A stretch of DNA of 64,000 nucleotides from Macrocystis pyrifera (Eukaryota; Sar; Phaeophyceae; Laminariales; Laminariaceae): assembly GCA_031763025.1 (NCBI GenBank), contig JASSKH010000025.1, positions 1 through 64,000 of the forward strand, read 5' to 3'. Below the pieces are notes generated by a model, which saw only the letters and a program-made list of their open reading frames with translations, did not search any database and had not been told where the DNA came from. This document shows positions 33,186 to 44,187 of this stretch, one piece after another. A program made the translations under genes and the position numbers. Every line of letters begins with the position of its first letter. Position 1 is the first letter of the stretch.

Positions 33186-33753
33186 CCCTATCAGTGTAGG
33201 CGAAATCTCGCGCGCGTCCTTTTCTGCCCTCTTTCATGGGGTCGGGTCTTGACTGTCTTGGGTTCTACCATAGCGTGATTTCCTGTTTTTCCGACACTGT
33301 TCTCACTATTCGAGTGAGCTCCTTCGCGCCAGCACTTGTTTCCCTTGCGTTACCCCCGCGTTCGTTTTACTTGTCGACGCACCCCGGGCCTTCGCAGTGG
33401 GTACTGCAACGATCATTTTTTTTGTTGTTTGTGTTTGTGTTTCGCTCTCAGGTTAGCTTATGCCGCTCCTGGCTACGCGAGTTATACCGCTTCCTCGAGT
33501 TTAAGTCCTCGATTGTGTTTCCGGGTAGTTCTAGCTTGTTTTGCCTGCTTCCGCGTGCCCGTACTTTCGAACTTGTTGTTGTCGGATTCGCAATGTCCAC
33601 CTGTAATCGGCTACCGCCTTACAGGTTAGAGGTGTGGGAGTGGGTTGTGAAGTGTCGCATCTACGATCCATTCTCCGAATTATCCGGATCGATTTTTTGT
33701 TCTTCCTTGAGTTTCCCATGAATCTGCATATACGACCCTTCAGGGTGGGCTAG
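33186..33753 (+). other. 3' untranslated region of the giant element, second part, with polypurine tract
   Basis: T-rich, no credible gene. Its last 30 bases (CTGCATATACGAC..TTCAGGGTGGGCTA) also occur immediately before the 3' LTR of the second element (51746-51773). The purine core AGGGTGGG (33742-33749) is the likely polypurine tract. Confidence 0.7.
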
Positions 33754-34041
33754 TGTTATGGTATCCCCTCTCCCCTGTTGCGGCGTTATATCCCCTCTCC
33801 CTGTTGCGGCATTATGGTTTGTAGCAATCGTCCCCTCATCATACATGGCAGGCGTTGTCGCCTGCTTTTCTGATGAGCGCCTCGCCCCTTCATTCAGAAG
33901 ACATCTGGCGAGGCAAACCGCAACTAATACAAGAGCTTATACCATCCTCAAGCACCTCGTGTGAGCGACCAGAGCAGAGCTAAAGGCATCAACCTGCTAG
34001 CAGTAGTCGGTCCCTAGGTCCGTACTGCCTTACACTTAACA
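33754..34041 (+). repeat. 3' LTR of the giant gypsy element
   Basis: A 288-bp copy of 14879-15170 with scattered substitutions and small gaps. Ends are TGTTATGG and CTTAACA. It is followed by GATG (34042-34045), matching the four bases before the 5' LTR. Confidence 0.9.
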
Positions 34042-34180
34042 GATGCCGTTCCTATATGAACCAAATATCATTCCTTAAATCAGTAGTATCCCTCATACAC
34101 TTCTCTGCCTGTTGTTTCCAAATTCCCATTCCCCATATCGTGTAGGGGGTATATACAGGGTAGCCCTATGCTGATACCAG

Positions 34181-34431
34181 GCTCTACTGCAATAATAGTA
34201 TGCGAATGACGACGCTTTGTTGGCCAATGAAAAAAATTTTGTGGGTTGTTACACATTCGACAGATTGACATGTATTTTCAACTGGCGGGTTATTATTTGC
34301 AAGTACCGAAACATACGATGAGGATCGCAAACAAATAAAGGCGAAAAGTAGAAAGTAATCCACTGCTGCCGGCGGCGTCCTACGGTATCCTCCCAAACCT
34401 GAAAAAAAAGCCTATTTTTTGCCATTCGAGA
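34181..34431 (+). repeat. Dispersed repeat, second copy at 63673-63931
   Basis: A roughly 250-bp block, about 90 percent alike and in the same orientation as 63673-63931. Shared landmarks are GACGACGCTTTGTTGGCC, GTGGGTTGTTACACATTCGA and AAATAAAGGCGAAAAGTAGA. No coding content or terminal repeats are visible. Confidence 0.85.
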
Positions 34432-34524
34432 CGGATACAGCAATAGTAGTGCTCGTAGTTAATGCTTTTCATCTATTTCGTGCACACCAGCGACCAATGC
34501 GCTGCACTGAGCGTAGGACCCAAG

Positions 34525-34752
34525 TGTCTGAGCCAACTCTTGTATTCATCGCCACCCTTGCACAACAAGACAGCACTACAGCAGTAGCAGGCACCTGGTC
34601 TGGTGTATAGACGTCTCCCCAACTCGGTATGGGCGTCTGAGCCAACTAACTCTTGTATTCATCGCCACCCTTGCACAACAAGACGGCACTACTTGTACAG
34701 CAGTAGCAGGCACCTGGCCTGGTGTATAGACGTCTCCCCAACTCGGTATGGT
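34525..34752 (+). repeat. Two-copy tandem of a dispersed repeat
   Basis: Units of about 109 and 119 bp start GTCTGAGCCAACT and end in CTCCCCAACTCGGTATGG. A third, more distant copy lies at 9208-9290. After the second unit the sequence passes into a low-complexity GGTATGGTATATGGGAATATG array that continues to about 34960. Confidence 0.8.
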
Positions 34753-35189
34753 TTATGGGATGTGTTGGTGGTATGGTATATGGGAATATGAGATATGTTG
34801 GTGGTATGGTATATGGGAATATGGGAAAACCACCGTATGTGGTACGGTATGTGTTGACGGTATGGTACGGGGAAAAAAAACACAGCAGTATATGGTATGG
34901 TGCGTTTGCGGTATGGTACCATGGTACGATGTTTTATATGGCTAACTTGCCTGGTGGTATGGTATGTTTCAGTATATAAGGCCCGTAAGGGTCGAATGCG
35001 TCGTACGAATATCATCTGTAACGAGCTTATATATCGGCCATTGGAAAATGTTCGATAATATAAGCCTTGCGGACAGACAGACAGACAGACAGACAGACAG
35101 ATAGACGGACATATTTGCATTTACAAAAACAGAGACTCAGTTCTACAAACTGAGAACTGTCCGACTCTGCTAGGACTCGTAGGATGGCC
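34753..35189. repeat. GGTATGG low-complexity array and GACA microsatellite
   Basis: Degenerate GGTATGGTATATGGGAATATG repeats fill most of 34753-34960. A (GACA)n tract of about eight units lies at about 35073-35105. No gene is seen. Confidence 0.75.
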
Positions 35190-35235
35190 ACGAGTGATGC
35201 TGCCACTCTTGATTTTTTCCGTGCCGCGGCCACAC

Positions 35236-35770
35236 GATGACACACTGGATTTCAGTATTGCGCCCGTGTTGCCCGCGGCTGTAGCAACCCACGCTGATTC
35301 CGCTTGAAATTCCACTACTGCTGTGAGTTTTCATGCTGCTGTTAGAGGGAGCGCTACGACCGCCCGTGAAAATTTTCCCGGCCCTCGCCCACAAGACGCT
35401 AAACTGGATTTCAGTATTGCGCCCGTTTTGCCCGCTGCTGTACCACCACCCACGCCGATTCCGCAGGAAATTCCACTACTATTGCGAGTTTTCATGCTGC
35501 TGTTAGAGGGAGCGCTACGGCCGCTCGTGAAAAATTTTTCTCACCCCTCGCCCAGAAGACGGCACACTGGATTTCAGTATTGCGCCTGCTTTGCCCGCTG
35601 CTGTAGCCACCCGCGACGATTCCGCTGAGAATTCTCGTGCTTATGCGAGTTTTAATACTGCTGTTAGAGGGGACGATGCTTTTAATAGGCCCTCCAGTAC
35701 GGGAGTGCCCGCTGCTGTGGCTACCCGCGACGATTCTGCTGAGAATTCTCGTCCTGATGCGAGATTAAAA
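35236..35770 (+). repeat. Tandem array, about 163-bp unit, three to four copies
   Basis: CTGGATTTCAGTATTGCGCC starts units near 35244, 35407 and 35569, and a shorter variant follows at about 35708. In the plus strand the unit encodes LDFSIAPVLPAAV, D(D/H)SA and SFHAAVRG, comparable to DFFSAVFPALHV, ADVPSYSS and DYFHATADSD in the array at 16325-16850. Stops interrupt the frame. Confidence 0.8.
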
Positions 35771-35799
35771 ATACTGCTTCTAGAGGGGATGATGCTCTT

Positions 35800-36640
35800 A
35801 ATAGGCTCTCCAGTACCGGAGACGCACCAAACCCAACTACACTTGCTGTTAGTACACGTACAAACCGTGACGACCGCCACTCTATCGGCCTGCGTGGTTC
35901 CCCCCTCAGTGATGCAGCATGAAGCACTATTGGGACGTGACAGCTGGATGCGTTTGAATAGCCGCTCCTACCGCTCTCTGCCACCTCGGCCGTCTGATCG
36001 ACGCGTTTTTGGCGAGCTGGAGTTAGTTCATCACGCGCCGAAAGGCATGTCCGTGTACGCCATCGACTCCACCGCTTCGGGTGGAGGCTTCCATCTACGC
36101 TACGAGGGCGCCGTAGGCGTCACCCCCTCCAATGATCCTCAACTGCTTGCTGTTAACTTGGTTCGAAGCGATGGCTCCCCGGCCCTCACTGTACACTACT
36201 TGGTCGACATGATGCCCCAGCCCGACCTACCCTCGGTCGAGGAGTACTTCGTCTCCTCCATACGACAGGTTCTTCCCCTCGTTGGAGTGGCGGCTCTCGG
36301 GGGATATCCTACGCGTCGGCCACGCCCCACTGCTGAGCGTCCCGCTGGACGTTTTGCAGCAGGACAACCGAGCCCCCAGCCCCCCCGCCGGACTATCTGA
36401 GGTGTGTCCGGTCTCGGCAGTTACTGCTGCCCCCCCCCTCGCAGCTCCAGCCTCGCCCTCGCCTGCCCTGCTTGAGCGTTTGAACTCAGAACAGCGCGCT
36501 TCGTTCCTGCGCGTCTGGGCACGCATGCCGTTACTTCTGCGGGAGGTGGCTTTTGACCTTCACGCCACGGACTGGACCCCTCAGGCGAACAGCTGGGGGA
36601 TGTTCTTTGCGAATTTCCTGACGTTTTCTCGAAGTCCAAG
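35800..36640 (+). pseudogene. Protease C-terminal half and spacer (truncated relative)
   Basis: Begins inside the protease, after the DTG motif is lost: LSACVVPPSVMQHEALLGRDSWMRL matches AVWAYVVPSEAMQHDVLLGRDSWMRF of the giant element (compared in parts). HLRYEGAVGVT, AVNLVRSDGSPALTVHYLVD and SSIRQVLPLVGV follow, then a Pro-rich spacer in a second frame (36282-36650). The lost active site means no protease activity. Confidence 0.85.
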
Positions 36641-37574
36641 ACTGATTTTTTAGTTCCTGCTCGTTGACGCCTTTCGTGATTTTGGTCCCGGAAGGAAGCG
36701 CTCCTGTCTCGTCCGGGCCGCACCGCATCAATCCCATCCTGGCCAAGGAAGCAGAGGCCACCTTGGACCAGTATCTAGCGGCAGGTCTGTTTTAGCACTC
36801 GACCTCTCCGTATTCGAGCCCGCTGGTGGTCATCCCGAAAAAGTCTGGAGGCGTTCGGATCACCGTGAACTACAAGAAACCCAACCAGGTCTGCAGCCCC
36901 AGCCAGCTACCTATTCCTCGCGTGGACCAAGTCCTCGACTCCCTGGGAAGGGACGGGTGTTTTCCCTCTTCGATTTGGTCTCCTCTTTCCACCAGATTAC
37001 CGCGCACAAGGACACCGTCCCTCCCACGGCGTTTTGCACCCCCACGGGCCTCTACGAGTGGCTCGTCATCCCCCAAGGCAGCTGTGCTTCGCCCGGCTGG
37101 TTCGTCAAAGTGGTTGACGAAGTCATGAAAGGTCTGGCACAGGTGGCCGCCTACCTCGATGATGTCATCGTTTTCGATTCTGATCCGATGACCCACGTCA
37201 AGACGATACGAGCCCTCTTCCAACGCCTTCGTAAACACAACCTCAAGCTCTCCCCCTCCAAGGATAGACTCGGCGCCACGGACACCAATTTTCTGGGACA
37301 CTCCATTTCGCCCGCGGGTATAAGCCCTAATGCGGAAAAAGTTTCGGCTTTGATGAAAATGCCCATGCCCAAGAACCTCAAGCAGATCCGCGCCCTGATG
37401 GGCGGCGTGGGATATTATCGCAAATTCCTGCGGGGCCAGTCTAAACGGATACGTCCTCTCACCGCCCTTGTCCAGAAGGGGGTCAAGCACGTCTTTACGC
37501 CGGTTGTGGAAGTGATAGCCGGCCAGATCCTCGCCGAGCTCACTGCCCCACCGATTTTGGTCTTCCCTGACTAG
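36641..37574 (+). pseudogene. Reverse transcriptase (truncated relative)
   Basis: The RT entry (PHRINPILAKEAEATLDQ) is followed by an in-frame TAG at about 36793, then VIPKKSGGVRITVNYKK. A one-base frameshift near 36945 leads to LFDLVSSFHQITAHKDTVPP, IPQGSCASPGWFVKVVDEVM, AAYLDDVIVF (about 37150-37180) and FLGHSISPAGISPNAEK. The frame ends at TAG 37572-37574. It preserves the full fingers-palm region that the giant element has scrambled. Confidence 0.9.
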
Positions 37575-38063
37575 GACGCCGTAGCCGACGGCTCCCGCCC
37601 CTTCCACGTGTACTGCGACGCCTGCATCGACGGTTTTGGTGCCGCGCTCGAACTAGAACAACCGGACCGCTCGGTACGGTCCATTCCTTATATCAGCCGC
37701 GCCACCCTCGATTCCGAGAGGCACTGGACACCGTTGGACCTGGAAGCTGGCAGCATTGTCTGGGCCATCAAACGACTCCGAGGTTACCTGTGGGGCACGA
37801 AGTTTCGAATATTTTCGGACCACAAAGCACTGGAGAGCATCGACAAAGTAGGGGACCACAATGCGCGTCTATCGGTGGCTCGAGTTCCTCACCGCGGTCG
37901 ACTACACCCTCGAGTACAGCTAGGGCAGCACCGACAGAAATGCTGACTTTCTCTCTCGCTTGCCGGAGCCCGCCACAGAACACGATCGCGGTGGGTCTAG
38001 CTGCCTCAACCCCGTCGAGGACGGTGGTATCTTCCTCATGCGAGCAACATATTCGTATGAATA
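37575..38063 (+). pseudogene. RNase H end (truncated relative)
   Basis: YCDACIDGFGAALELEQPD opens RNase H directly after the stop. DLEAGSIVWAIKRLRGYLWG and KFRIFSDHKALESIDKVGD follow, then a frameshift near 37860. The tether end NADFLSRLPEPATEHDR appears in the shifted frame at about 37938. Similarity ends at about 38063; nothing resembling integrase follows. Confidence 0.88.
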
Positions 38064-38710
38064 GGAGAAAAACTCGAAAAGAAAACAATGTCCCTGTCCA
38101 CTCTCATGTAATAATTTTCTGCCTGATTGGACCACCTTGCACCGGTCAAAAAGAAGAAATCGAACAGCGGAGCTCTTTCAGCCTCGTACGCTGCCCGCCC
38201 GTCTCGTGACCACCTCACCACCGATTCGGTCCCGGTAAAGCTTTTTCTCCCTCTCTACCACAGTGAGCCTCGTCACCCGCCTCGCGTGAAGCCCGGTGCT
38301 CACCGTGGCCCTCGTTCGCCAGCTCGACAATGTCGGTGCTCAGACTGCTTAGCTCTCCCTGTGAACGTTAGCTTGATCGCGAAAATACACACCGCTTGAA
38401 TATTATTTTTCATATCAATACGATCCTTATAGACTCGAACATAGTAGAAGCGGAGCCACACCAAGAGGCCAGACAGAGCCCATTCGTGCTTCCCTCGTGT
38501 CTCGAGGCACACGCGACGCCTACCCACGAAAACGGCGACCACGCCCCTTGCAACCCTCCCTCTACCCGCCAGCACCCGCTGACACCCGCGACGGCGCCGG
38601 GCTTGCCCGCGGTGCCGTGCTCTGAGTACACGCACGCACACGAAACGAAAAAAGATTTTTTCGGAAATGTAAGCTACGCTTGACTTTCGTATGGACGCGA
38701 GTACGAGAAG

Positions 38711-38756
38711 GCGCTTATATTCATGAACGCGGTGTTTGTTCGTGAATATAAGCTAC
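38711..38756. repeat. Hairpin GCTTATATTCATGAAC / GTTCGTGAATATAAGC
   Basis: Two 16-base arms with one mismatch surround a loop of about 9 bases (GCGGTGTTT). Arms of this length with a tiny loop could form a stable hairpin in DNA or RNA. Function unknown. Confidence 0.75.
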
Positions 38757-38897
38757 ACCAGACACTGCTTGTTTACCAGAAAAAGGTATAACATGACAGA
38801 AAACGTGGTTTGGTGTACCCTGATTTGCTGGTTTTCATGCACTGGTGTTCCGTTTTTTGTCATCTTGTCCTGTGGGGCAGTTTTTTTTAAGGGTTTT

Positions 38898-39050
38898 TGC
38901 CAAAATCAGGTATACCTGGCCACTTTCGTGCCAAAAACAGTTACATACTGAAATCAAGTACAAAACACACACCAGAAGCCCTGCTATTGGTCAAGCTGAC
39001 ATTGTAATGATTTTGGCACGAAAAGGCCAAGATACACCTGATTTTTTCTA
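38898..39050. repeat. MITE-like inverted repeat
   Basis: CCAAAATCAGGTATACCTGG plus CCACTTTCGTGCCAAAA (about 38899-38937) is answered in reverse complement by TTTTGGCACGAAAAGGCC plus AAGATACACCTGATTTT (about 39012-39047). About 75 bp lie between the arms. A related palindrome, ATCAGGTATACCTGAT, lies at about 52727-52743. No clear duplication flanks it. Confidence 0.65.
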
Positions 39051-39286
39051 CTCTGTCTAGCTTTCAACTGATTTTGGCCATCGTTGAACCAATCAGAGAG
39101 GCCATACGTACACTGTGTTTTCTCTCCTTATGCGTCTGCCCTCCCTGGTTGAAATTCTTCTGTATTGACGTATAAACTCTGTACTCGTACGTCGTACGTA
39201 AAAGCACGTATATACATGCATACATGCGTACGCTGGTTTCACTTTTTCTCCTTTGGGGTGTGCGATGTGCTTCAGTTAGTTGTTGT

Positions 39287-39732
39287 TGTGATATGGGTGG
39301 AGTATTCATGGGCTATAGATATAGATAATACGTTGCAGTCTTGTAGTCTCACGAATACGAGAATAATCCAAAGAATGGATTAACCCGGCGGATATTCCGT
39401 TAGTTGAGAGTAACGTTCTCTTAGGAATGTTCCCTAGGCCTTAGATGAGAGTAATGTTCCTTAACGCAGATAGGATCACGAAGTGAGATATTCTTCTATT
39501 AGCAGAAGAACGATTGGTAGCCATAGGAAAGTTCTGTAGGCGTACATCAGATAAGAGGAATTTAGGAGAGCTTGTGGCGTGGGGTGGGACGAGTATATCT
39601 GGGCGTCGAGTCCCGCCCCCCTACCTCTCACTTCTCTACCAGAGCACCTCCTCAGCTCTCGCTATCAATAAGAAGATCTAAATCAGAAGAAGCGAAGCAC
39701 TGCTTTTCCAGCTGCGGTCCCCCCGCTTCACA
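39287..39732 (+). repeat. 5' LTR of the second large element
   Basis: Aligns with 51775-52275 and with the reverse complement of 30469-30964. Termini TGTGA/TCACA are inverted repeats. Compared with the 3' LTR it lacks a stretch near 39712-39722 where the others carry repeated TTACCACTACCC. Confidence 0.95.
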
Positions 39733-39734
39733 TC

Positions 39735-39746
39735 TGACGTCGTCGC
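39735..39746 (+). promoter_or_regulatory. Candidate primer-binding site, second large element
   Basis: TGACGTCGTCGC begins two bases after the 5' LTR and matches the site of the giant element except for a G-to-A change in the third base (TGG to TGA), which would pair less well with a tRNA CCA end. Confidence 0.6.
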
Positions 39747-42700
39747 ATTCAACGAATGTTCTGGCCAAGCTTGGGACTGCAGCGCTTCTTCTAGATCTTC
39801 TCACGATCATGTGAGCCATCCCTATCCGGGAGGCATCTGGTTTTGAAGTCAACTTTTTATTTATTTATTTTTGTTTATGTTCCCTGTTTCTCGTTTCTTT
39901 CGTTCTTCTTGCTCTCTTTTCTTTCGTTTTTTCTTCTTTTTATTTTACGAACCCGCGTTACTGAGTGCGTTTATGGTGTAGAGCGTGACAAGCTGCCTAG
40001 TGGCATGAGTAGACGCTTCTCCCCTCCCAGTATACCAGTATAGGTGAGTAGACGCTTCTCCCCTCTTATCAGGCACCGTCAAATCGCACGTGCAAGTACG
40101 TACAACAAGCTCTGTTGTTCGTAAGTATTGATTGGTGCTATTAACAGTGCTATTAGCAGTATGATCGAGGTTTGTTTTTCCGCTCCCTATACCCCGTCTC
40201 CGCCGTGGAATGACGAGGTCGATATCCTCCACGATACGTGACACCACGTGGTTGAATGCACCTGGAGACTCCCCAAATGACCTCGTGCTCATCGCACAAA
40301 CCAAGCAGCGTTTTCCTTTGTACCCCTCCGCCTCGATATGCCCGCCCTTTCACAGGGAATGCACGTAGTAAGTACTACTGTAGGTGGAACTACTGGCACA
40401 TTCTTGCCCGCAGATATTTTGTCTGCATCCTCCGGTTTATACCCGTGTTGTATGGGATTTGACCCTTACCACGACTAGAAAGAAGCTGTTGTCGTACTGA
40501 TAGGACACACACAGCAGTATACCGACACCTTATTCTTTGATACGTGATATGTATGCCGGTGGTGTGACTTACTACGCCATCGTTAGTATGCGCATCTGTG
40601 AGCAGCGTACAAACGGCTCGACCATCATTGCGAATTGTATCCGCTTGTATCCATCCCATGGAATATTCGCCTGCGAGTTCTTGAGAGGCCATTATTATTA
40701 TTTTTTATTTTTTTTTCCTGATACGAGCAATGGTATACGTATTGACTGACCTTACTTGCGACCCCCTGATAGCGAGAAGAGCCATATATATTGTTTTATT
40801 TTTTTTTTTCATGCCCTTTTTTTTTCATGCCCTTTGGTTACTGGATTTCAAACCACATACTGGCCTACAGAGACTGGTATACGAGCGAGGTACAAATAGT
40901 GAATAGTGGTACGATGGTACGTAGTACTGCTATTACGAATCTAGTACCAAATTTTCCCGTGACCCCCCCCCCCCCTCGTTCTCTGCCATATATTTAGGTA
41001 GCCAAACGATACACAATTGGGTCGGTCCCCCCGTCTCGATGTGATGGAGTCGCACATCCATCGTATAGGAACGCATACACTCGCAGACGAATCTTATATG
41101 GTTGCACGTAGCTCTTTAGGGATATATCTGTACGCGAATCTCACGTGGATATACGTAGCTCGTTTGGGACCAGCGTACATATCTGCACCCCTCTTCAGAT
41201 TGGCCCATCGTTACGCTGCTTCTATCCTACGAGGTACAGAACAAGCGGCATGATGCACCTCCTGCGGAGCCTTTACTATATAAACAGGGCGCATGTTGCC
41301 GAAATTGACCAGATTTCTGCTACCTTTTTTTCCCCACCCCCACAGCCTATAGGATACAAACAACGGCCATTATTTCCATTTTTTTGTTTTATTTTGTTTT
41401 ACTGCTGCTCTTTACGTGCACGTTTCCCAGCGTTAACGACATAACACAGCTTTATGATGCTGAACCTTGTCCCACGGCTGCCTGTGTGCATCTAAATTTC
41501 TCAGTTTTACGCCAGAAATAAGGTATAAGCTGCCTACGTGCACGATCTTCAGCGTTAACGATACAACGAGGCTTTATGGCGCCCAACCTTGTCTGACTAC
41601 TGCTGTTTACGTCTACCCCCCCCCCAGCTGTACTACATTAACAGAAAGTACGACACCTGATCTGGTCCTAATATTCTGTTTGGTCGTATTTGTTTTCCCT
41701 CCCTTTCCCGTTTCGCTTTCGACTTTTTTTTTTTTTTTTTTTCTTTTTTTTCCCGACTTTTAAGCCAAAGCAGGGTAGACACTGTTCGAGTTTGTAACAA
41801 GTGTTATTTTCCAGCGTATCCCATCCCCATCCGCTTTTACAAATATGCAGGGTACAGGCTGCCTAGAACTGTAACACTACAAAGGCTACACAAACGAGTA
41901 ACATACCATCTGTTTATCCCTTGTTTGTCCAGCTTCTCACAAAAACAGCAGCTGCCTGCCTGCTGCTCATACATGGAACATAATAACTGTGGCCCGGGCA
42001 GTGACCAGTTCCAAAGAGATGAACTAAATGCTGGACAAATTAAACAAAATAATATACAATTTTTCGCGGCGGATTAGAGTATTGGACCTCCCCACAGGAG
42101 ACGAATGATACCCTTTTCCACATTTTTACGTACCGGGGTCTATTTATTTATTTTGTGTTTTCCACTTGTGTTACCTCTACGATACCCTACGTATCTCACA
42201 TCGTTGCGGACCTCGCGACGCCCCGAAATGCACCGGTTGCTGTCTGTTTTGCCACGGAACGACAAGCTGCCCACCGTTTAGGGAATCGCCCGATATTCTG
42301 TGCAGCTACTAAATAGTGCCGGCATGCTGCTTTTTTTTTCCCCGACTTGACCTGCACATTTTCTTTACGGGTACTCTTATTTGTATCCCAACGAAAGGTC
42401 TTGCACTGCCCACGCTCTGTAATCGTCACGCCCTGCTATCATTACGAACATTGGGCTTCAGACGGAGTTCTGTTCAATTCTGTTGAACGGATATCACTTG
42501 AGTGACCCCGGCGCGACTACCGTCAATCAAACGCGAGGCGCCTGACGCTAGTTAGATGCCCTCAACTATAAAAAAATCCTTCGACGGGCACTAAAATCGT
42601 GGCACGCACAACCTCAACACCCCCTATCGTACGTCTTTACCGTCACTCCTTTCTCTCTCCTAGATCGGTTTGTTGGTATTGTAGCCGCCTACCCTGATCC

Positions 42701-42778
42701 AAGCCTGGATCCACCCACCCTCTCCATCTTCTACCAAACCTTTTCCCGCCCCAGCACAAGCGTTCCACCCGCCTAAAC
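39747..42778 (+). other. Leader of the second large element, no gene recognised
   Basis: Three kilobases of T-rich sequence between primer site and Gag. It contains a direct repeat GAGTAGACGCTTCTCCCCTC at about 40007 and 40044. It also has a degenerate two-copy repeat at about 41400-41625, whose plus strand encodes LYDAEPCPTAACV and LYGAQPCLTTAVYV. There are long T and C homopolymers (about 40969-40978 and 41726-41743). No complete ORF is supported. Confidence 0.6.
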
Positions 42779-44187
42779 ATGGCCGAGAAAGCTTCCTCCA
42801 CCAACATTCCCGGCGCCCACTCCCCCGACGCCACCAACCCCCGCGAGGCGAGGTATGCCGCAAGGGCCTTTCGCGCTACCGACGACGACACCCCTTTCTT
42901 CGAAACCATTCTGAGCGACTTCACGCTACACCCCACCACACCGGGATCTTCTCCGATGGGAGCAGGCACGACCAGTGCCGGGCCTACCATCAACCCGGAG
43001 GTCTCTGCACAGGAAACCTCCACCCTGGCTCTCAATCCGGGGCGTTACCAAGGCGATCCCACGGCCCTCCGTGAGCGCCGTGTGGCCCTCGAAGCCCACC
43101 ACGAGCAGCTCCTCCTACTCGTGTTACCGCCGTCCCCCACCCCTTCCTCGAACCCTGTCGACTCCACCTATGGGACTACAGCTGCGACCGCGGCCACCAC
43201 GGCCCAATCGCAGCCGTTCGCTCCTCACCATGGGAACCCTATACGTCCGCCGCGATGTCTAGGACCACCACCTCCCAGCCTCCCAAAAACCAAACTGGGA
43301 CCACAATGTCCCAGGCACCACTACCGGCCCAACCCTTGCCAGCCCCCATACCCACTGGGCACCGGCACCCGCAGACGTTCGGCTTTGAGCCCAATGACTG
43401 GGTCTTCCTCGACGCTAAGCTCCGCTGGATGCAGAGTACACGCGACGCGACGGCCTCGGATGTCTCGCTAGAGGTACACCGTGTATGGCGGCTCTTCACA
43501 CCCGACTGTAACCCGTCGATCACTTTCGTTCTGGCCCGCGCCGCCACCGAGGGTGTTTCTTCCGAGTTCATCGGGGCCGCCCATACCCGTTTACTCGAGC
43601 CACGGTATTTTCACTCGAACGCCGGCCGCGGCTACGTGTGGAACCCAACCGTCTCGACCCGCTCCCCCGACACCCTCAACCACCCGCCCCACGACGGACA
43701 CGCCATCGCCGGCGACACCGCCCCTTCCCACCTCGACAGCGTCCCCTACGACGACAGCGCCCCGCTCCTCACGAGCGCGCAGCCTGATGACGAGAGCCAA
43801 CACGGAGCCCACGACGGAGGCGGAACGACGTGGTGTCCCACGCCCAAGCCCTACGAGCTCACGGTGACCACTGCCCCAACTGCAATGGCACGGACATGGT
43901 ATGAAGACCTGCCCCCTGCGCTTCGCAACACGTTCGGCATCCTGAGCCCGGTAGTCGGACACGCCTACCGCCAATGGCAGCAGAGGATGCTCTTATATCG
44001 CCGTGGACACTACGAGCACAACCTGGAGCGAAACTCCAACCGCGACGACAACAACAACCGTCGAGGCAACAACAACAACAACCGCAGCGGAAACTACAAC
44101 AGCAACCGCTCCAACCAGAACCACTCCCGCAACTACCGCGGCAACAACGGGCGCTCCGACAACTGGCGCCACAACAACGGCCGGTAA
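42779..44187 (+). pseudogene. Gag of the second large element, one frameshift, no zinc knuckle
   Basis: The ATG at 42779 lies in ACATGGCC. The first frame (42779-43240) begins MAEKASSTNIPG and is Pro/Thr-rich with a helical patch, TALRERRVALEAHHEQLLLL. Coding continues in a second frame (43255-44187) with a folded-looking core: FGFEPNDWVFLDAKLRWMQS, HRVWRLFTPD, FVLARAATEGVSSEFIGAAH. It ends in an Asn/Arg-rich tail preceded by AYRQWQQRM, comparable to YRRWQRRM after the knuckle of the giant element. The CCHC knuckle is absent, so either it was lost or the Asn/Arg tail took over nucleic-acid binding. Confidence 0.78.

Larger units (their letters stand above)
14879..34041 (+). mobile_element. 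Giant NADAR-carrying Ty3/gypsy retrotransposon (19.2 kb)
   Basis: Two direct repeats of 292 and 288 bp (14879-15170 and 33754-34041), beginning TGTTATGG and ending TTAGCA/TTAACA, are flanked on the outside by the same four bases, GATG (14875-14878 and 34042-34045). All coding parts point right: gag, linker, NADAR, protease, RT, RNase H, integrase, chromodomain, Tudor-like tail (19072-29472). The size comes from a 3.9-kb leader of tandem arrays and from 4.3 kb downstream of pol, of which about 3 kb may be a later insertion. A primer-site-like TGGCGTCGTCGAC follows the left LTR and AGGGTGGG precedes the right one. The second large element also has a 4-bp duplication, which supports this reading. 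Two solo LTRs flanking unrelated inserts is the alternative. Confidence 0.85.
35190..38063 (+). mobile_element. Truncated relative of the NADAR gypsy elements
   Basis: Tandem repeats like those of the giant element's leader run directly into the middle of the protease, then RT and RNase H. Gag, linker, NADAR, the protease active site, integrase and both LTRs are missing. The RT is closest to the giant element's among those in the window (same RITVNYKK, AAYLDDVIVF and LKLSPSK segments). It lies between the two complete elements and is probably an old internal-deletion derivative. Confidence 0.85.
38064..39282. other. Unique spacer with two inverted-repeat structures; no gene
   Basis: No supported gene on either strand. 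It contains a short hairpin (38711-38756) and a larger inverted repeat (about 38898-39050), listed separately. The four bases after it, TTGT at 39283-39286, are the left target-site duplication of the next element. Confidence 0.55.

Noticed and set aside
34046..34250. Continuation of the minus-strand gypsy LTR to the right of the giant element
   Set aside because: The giant element's insertion splits the locus and the right flank contains TTACA that could end an LTR, but there is no second copy in the window to align, so the LTR limits cannot be set.
35073..35105. Possible telomeric or satellite array
   Set aside because: It is a simple (GACA)n microsatellite of about eight units.
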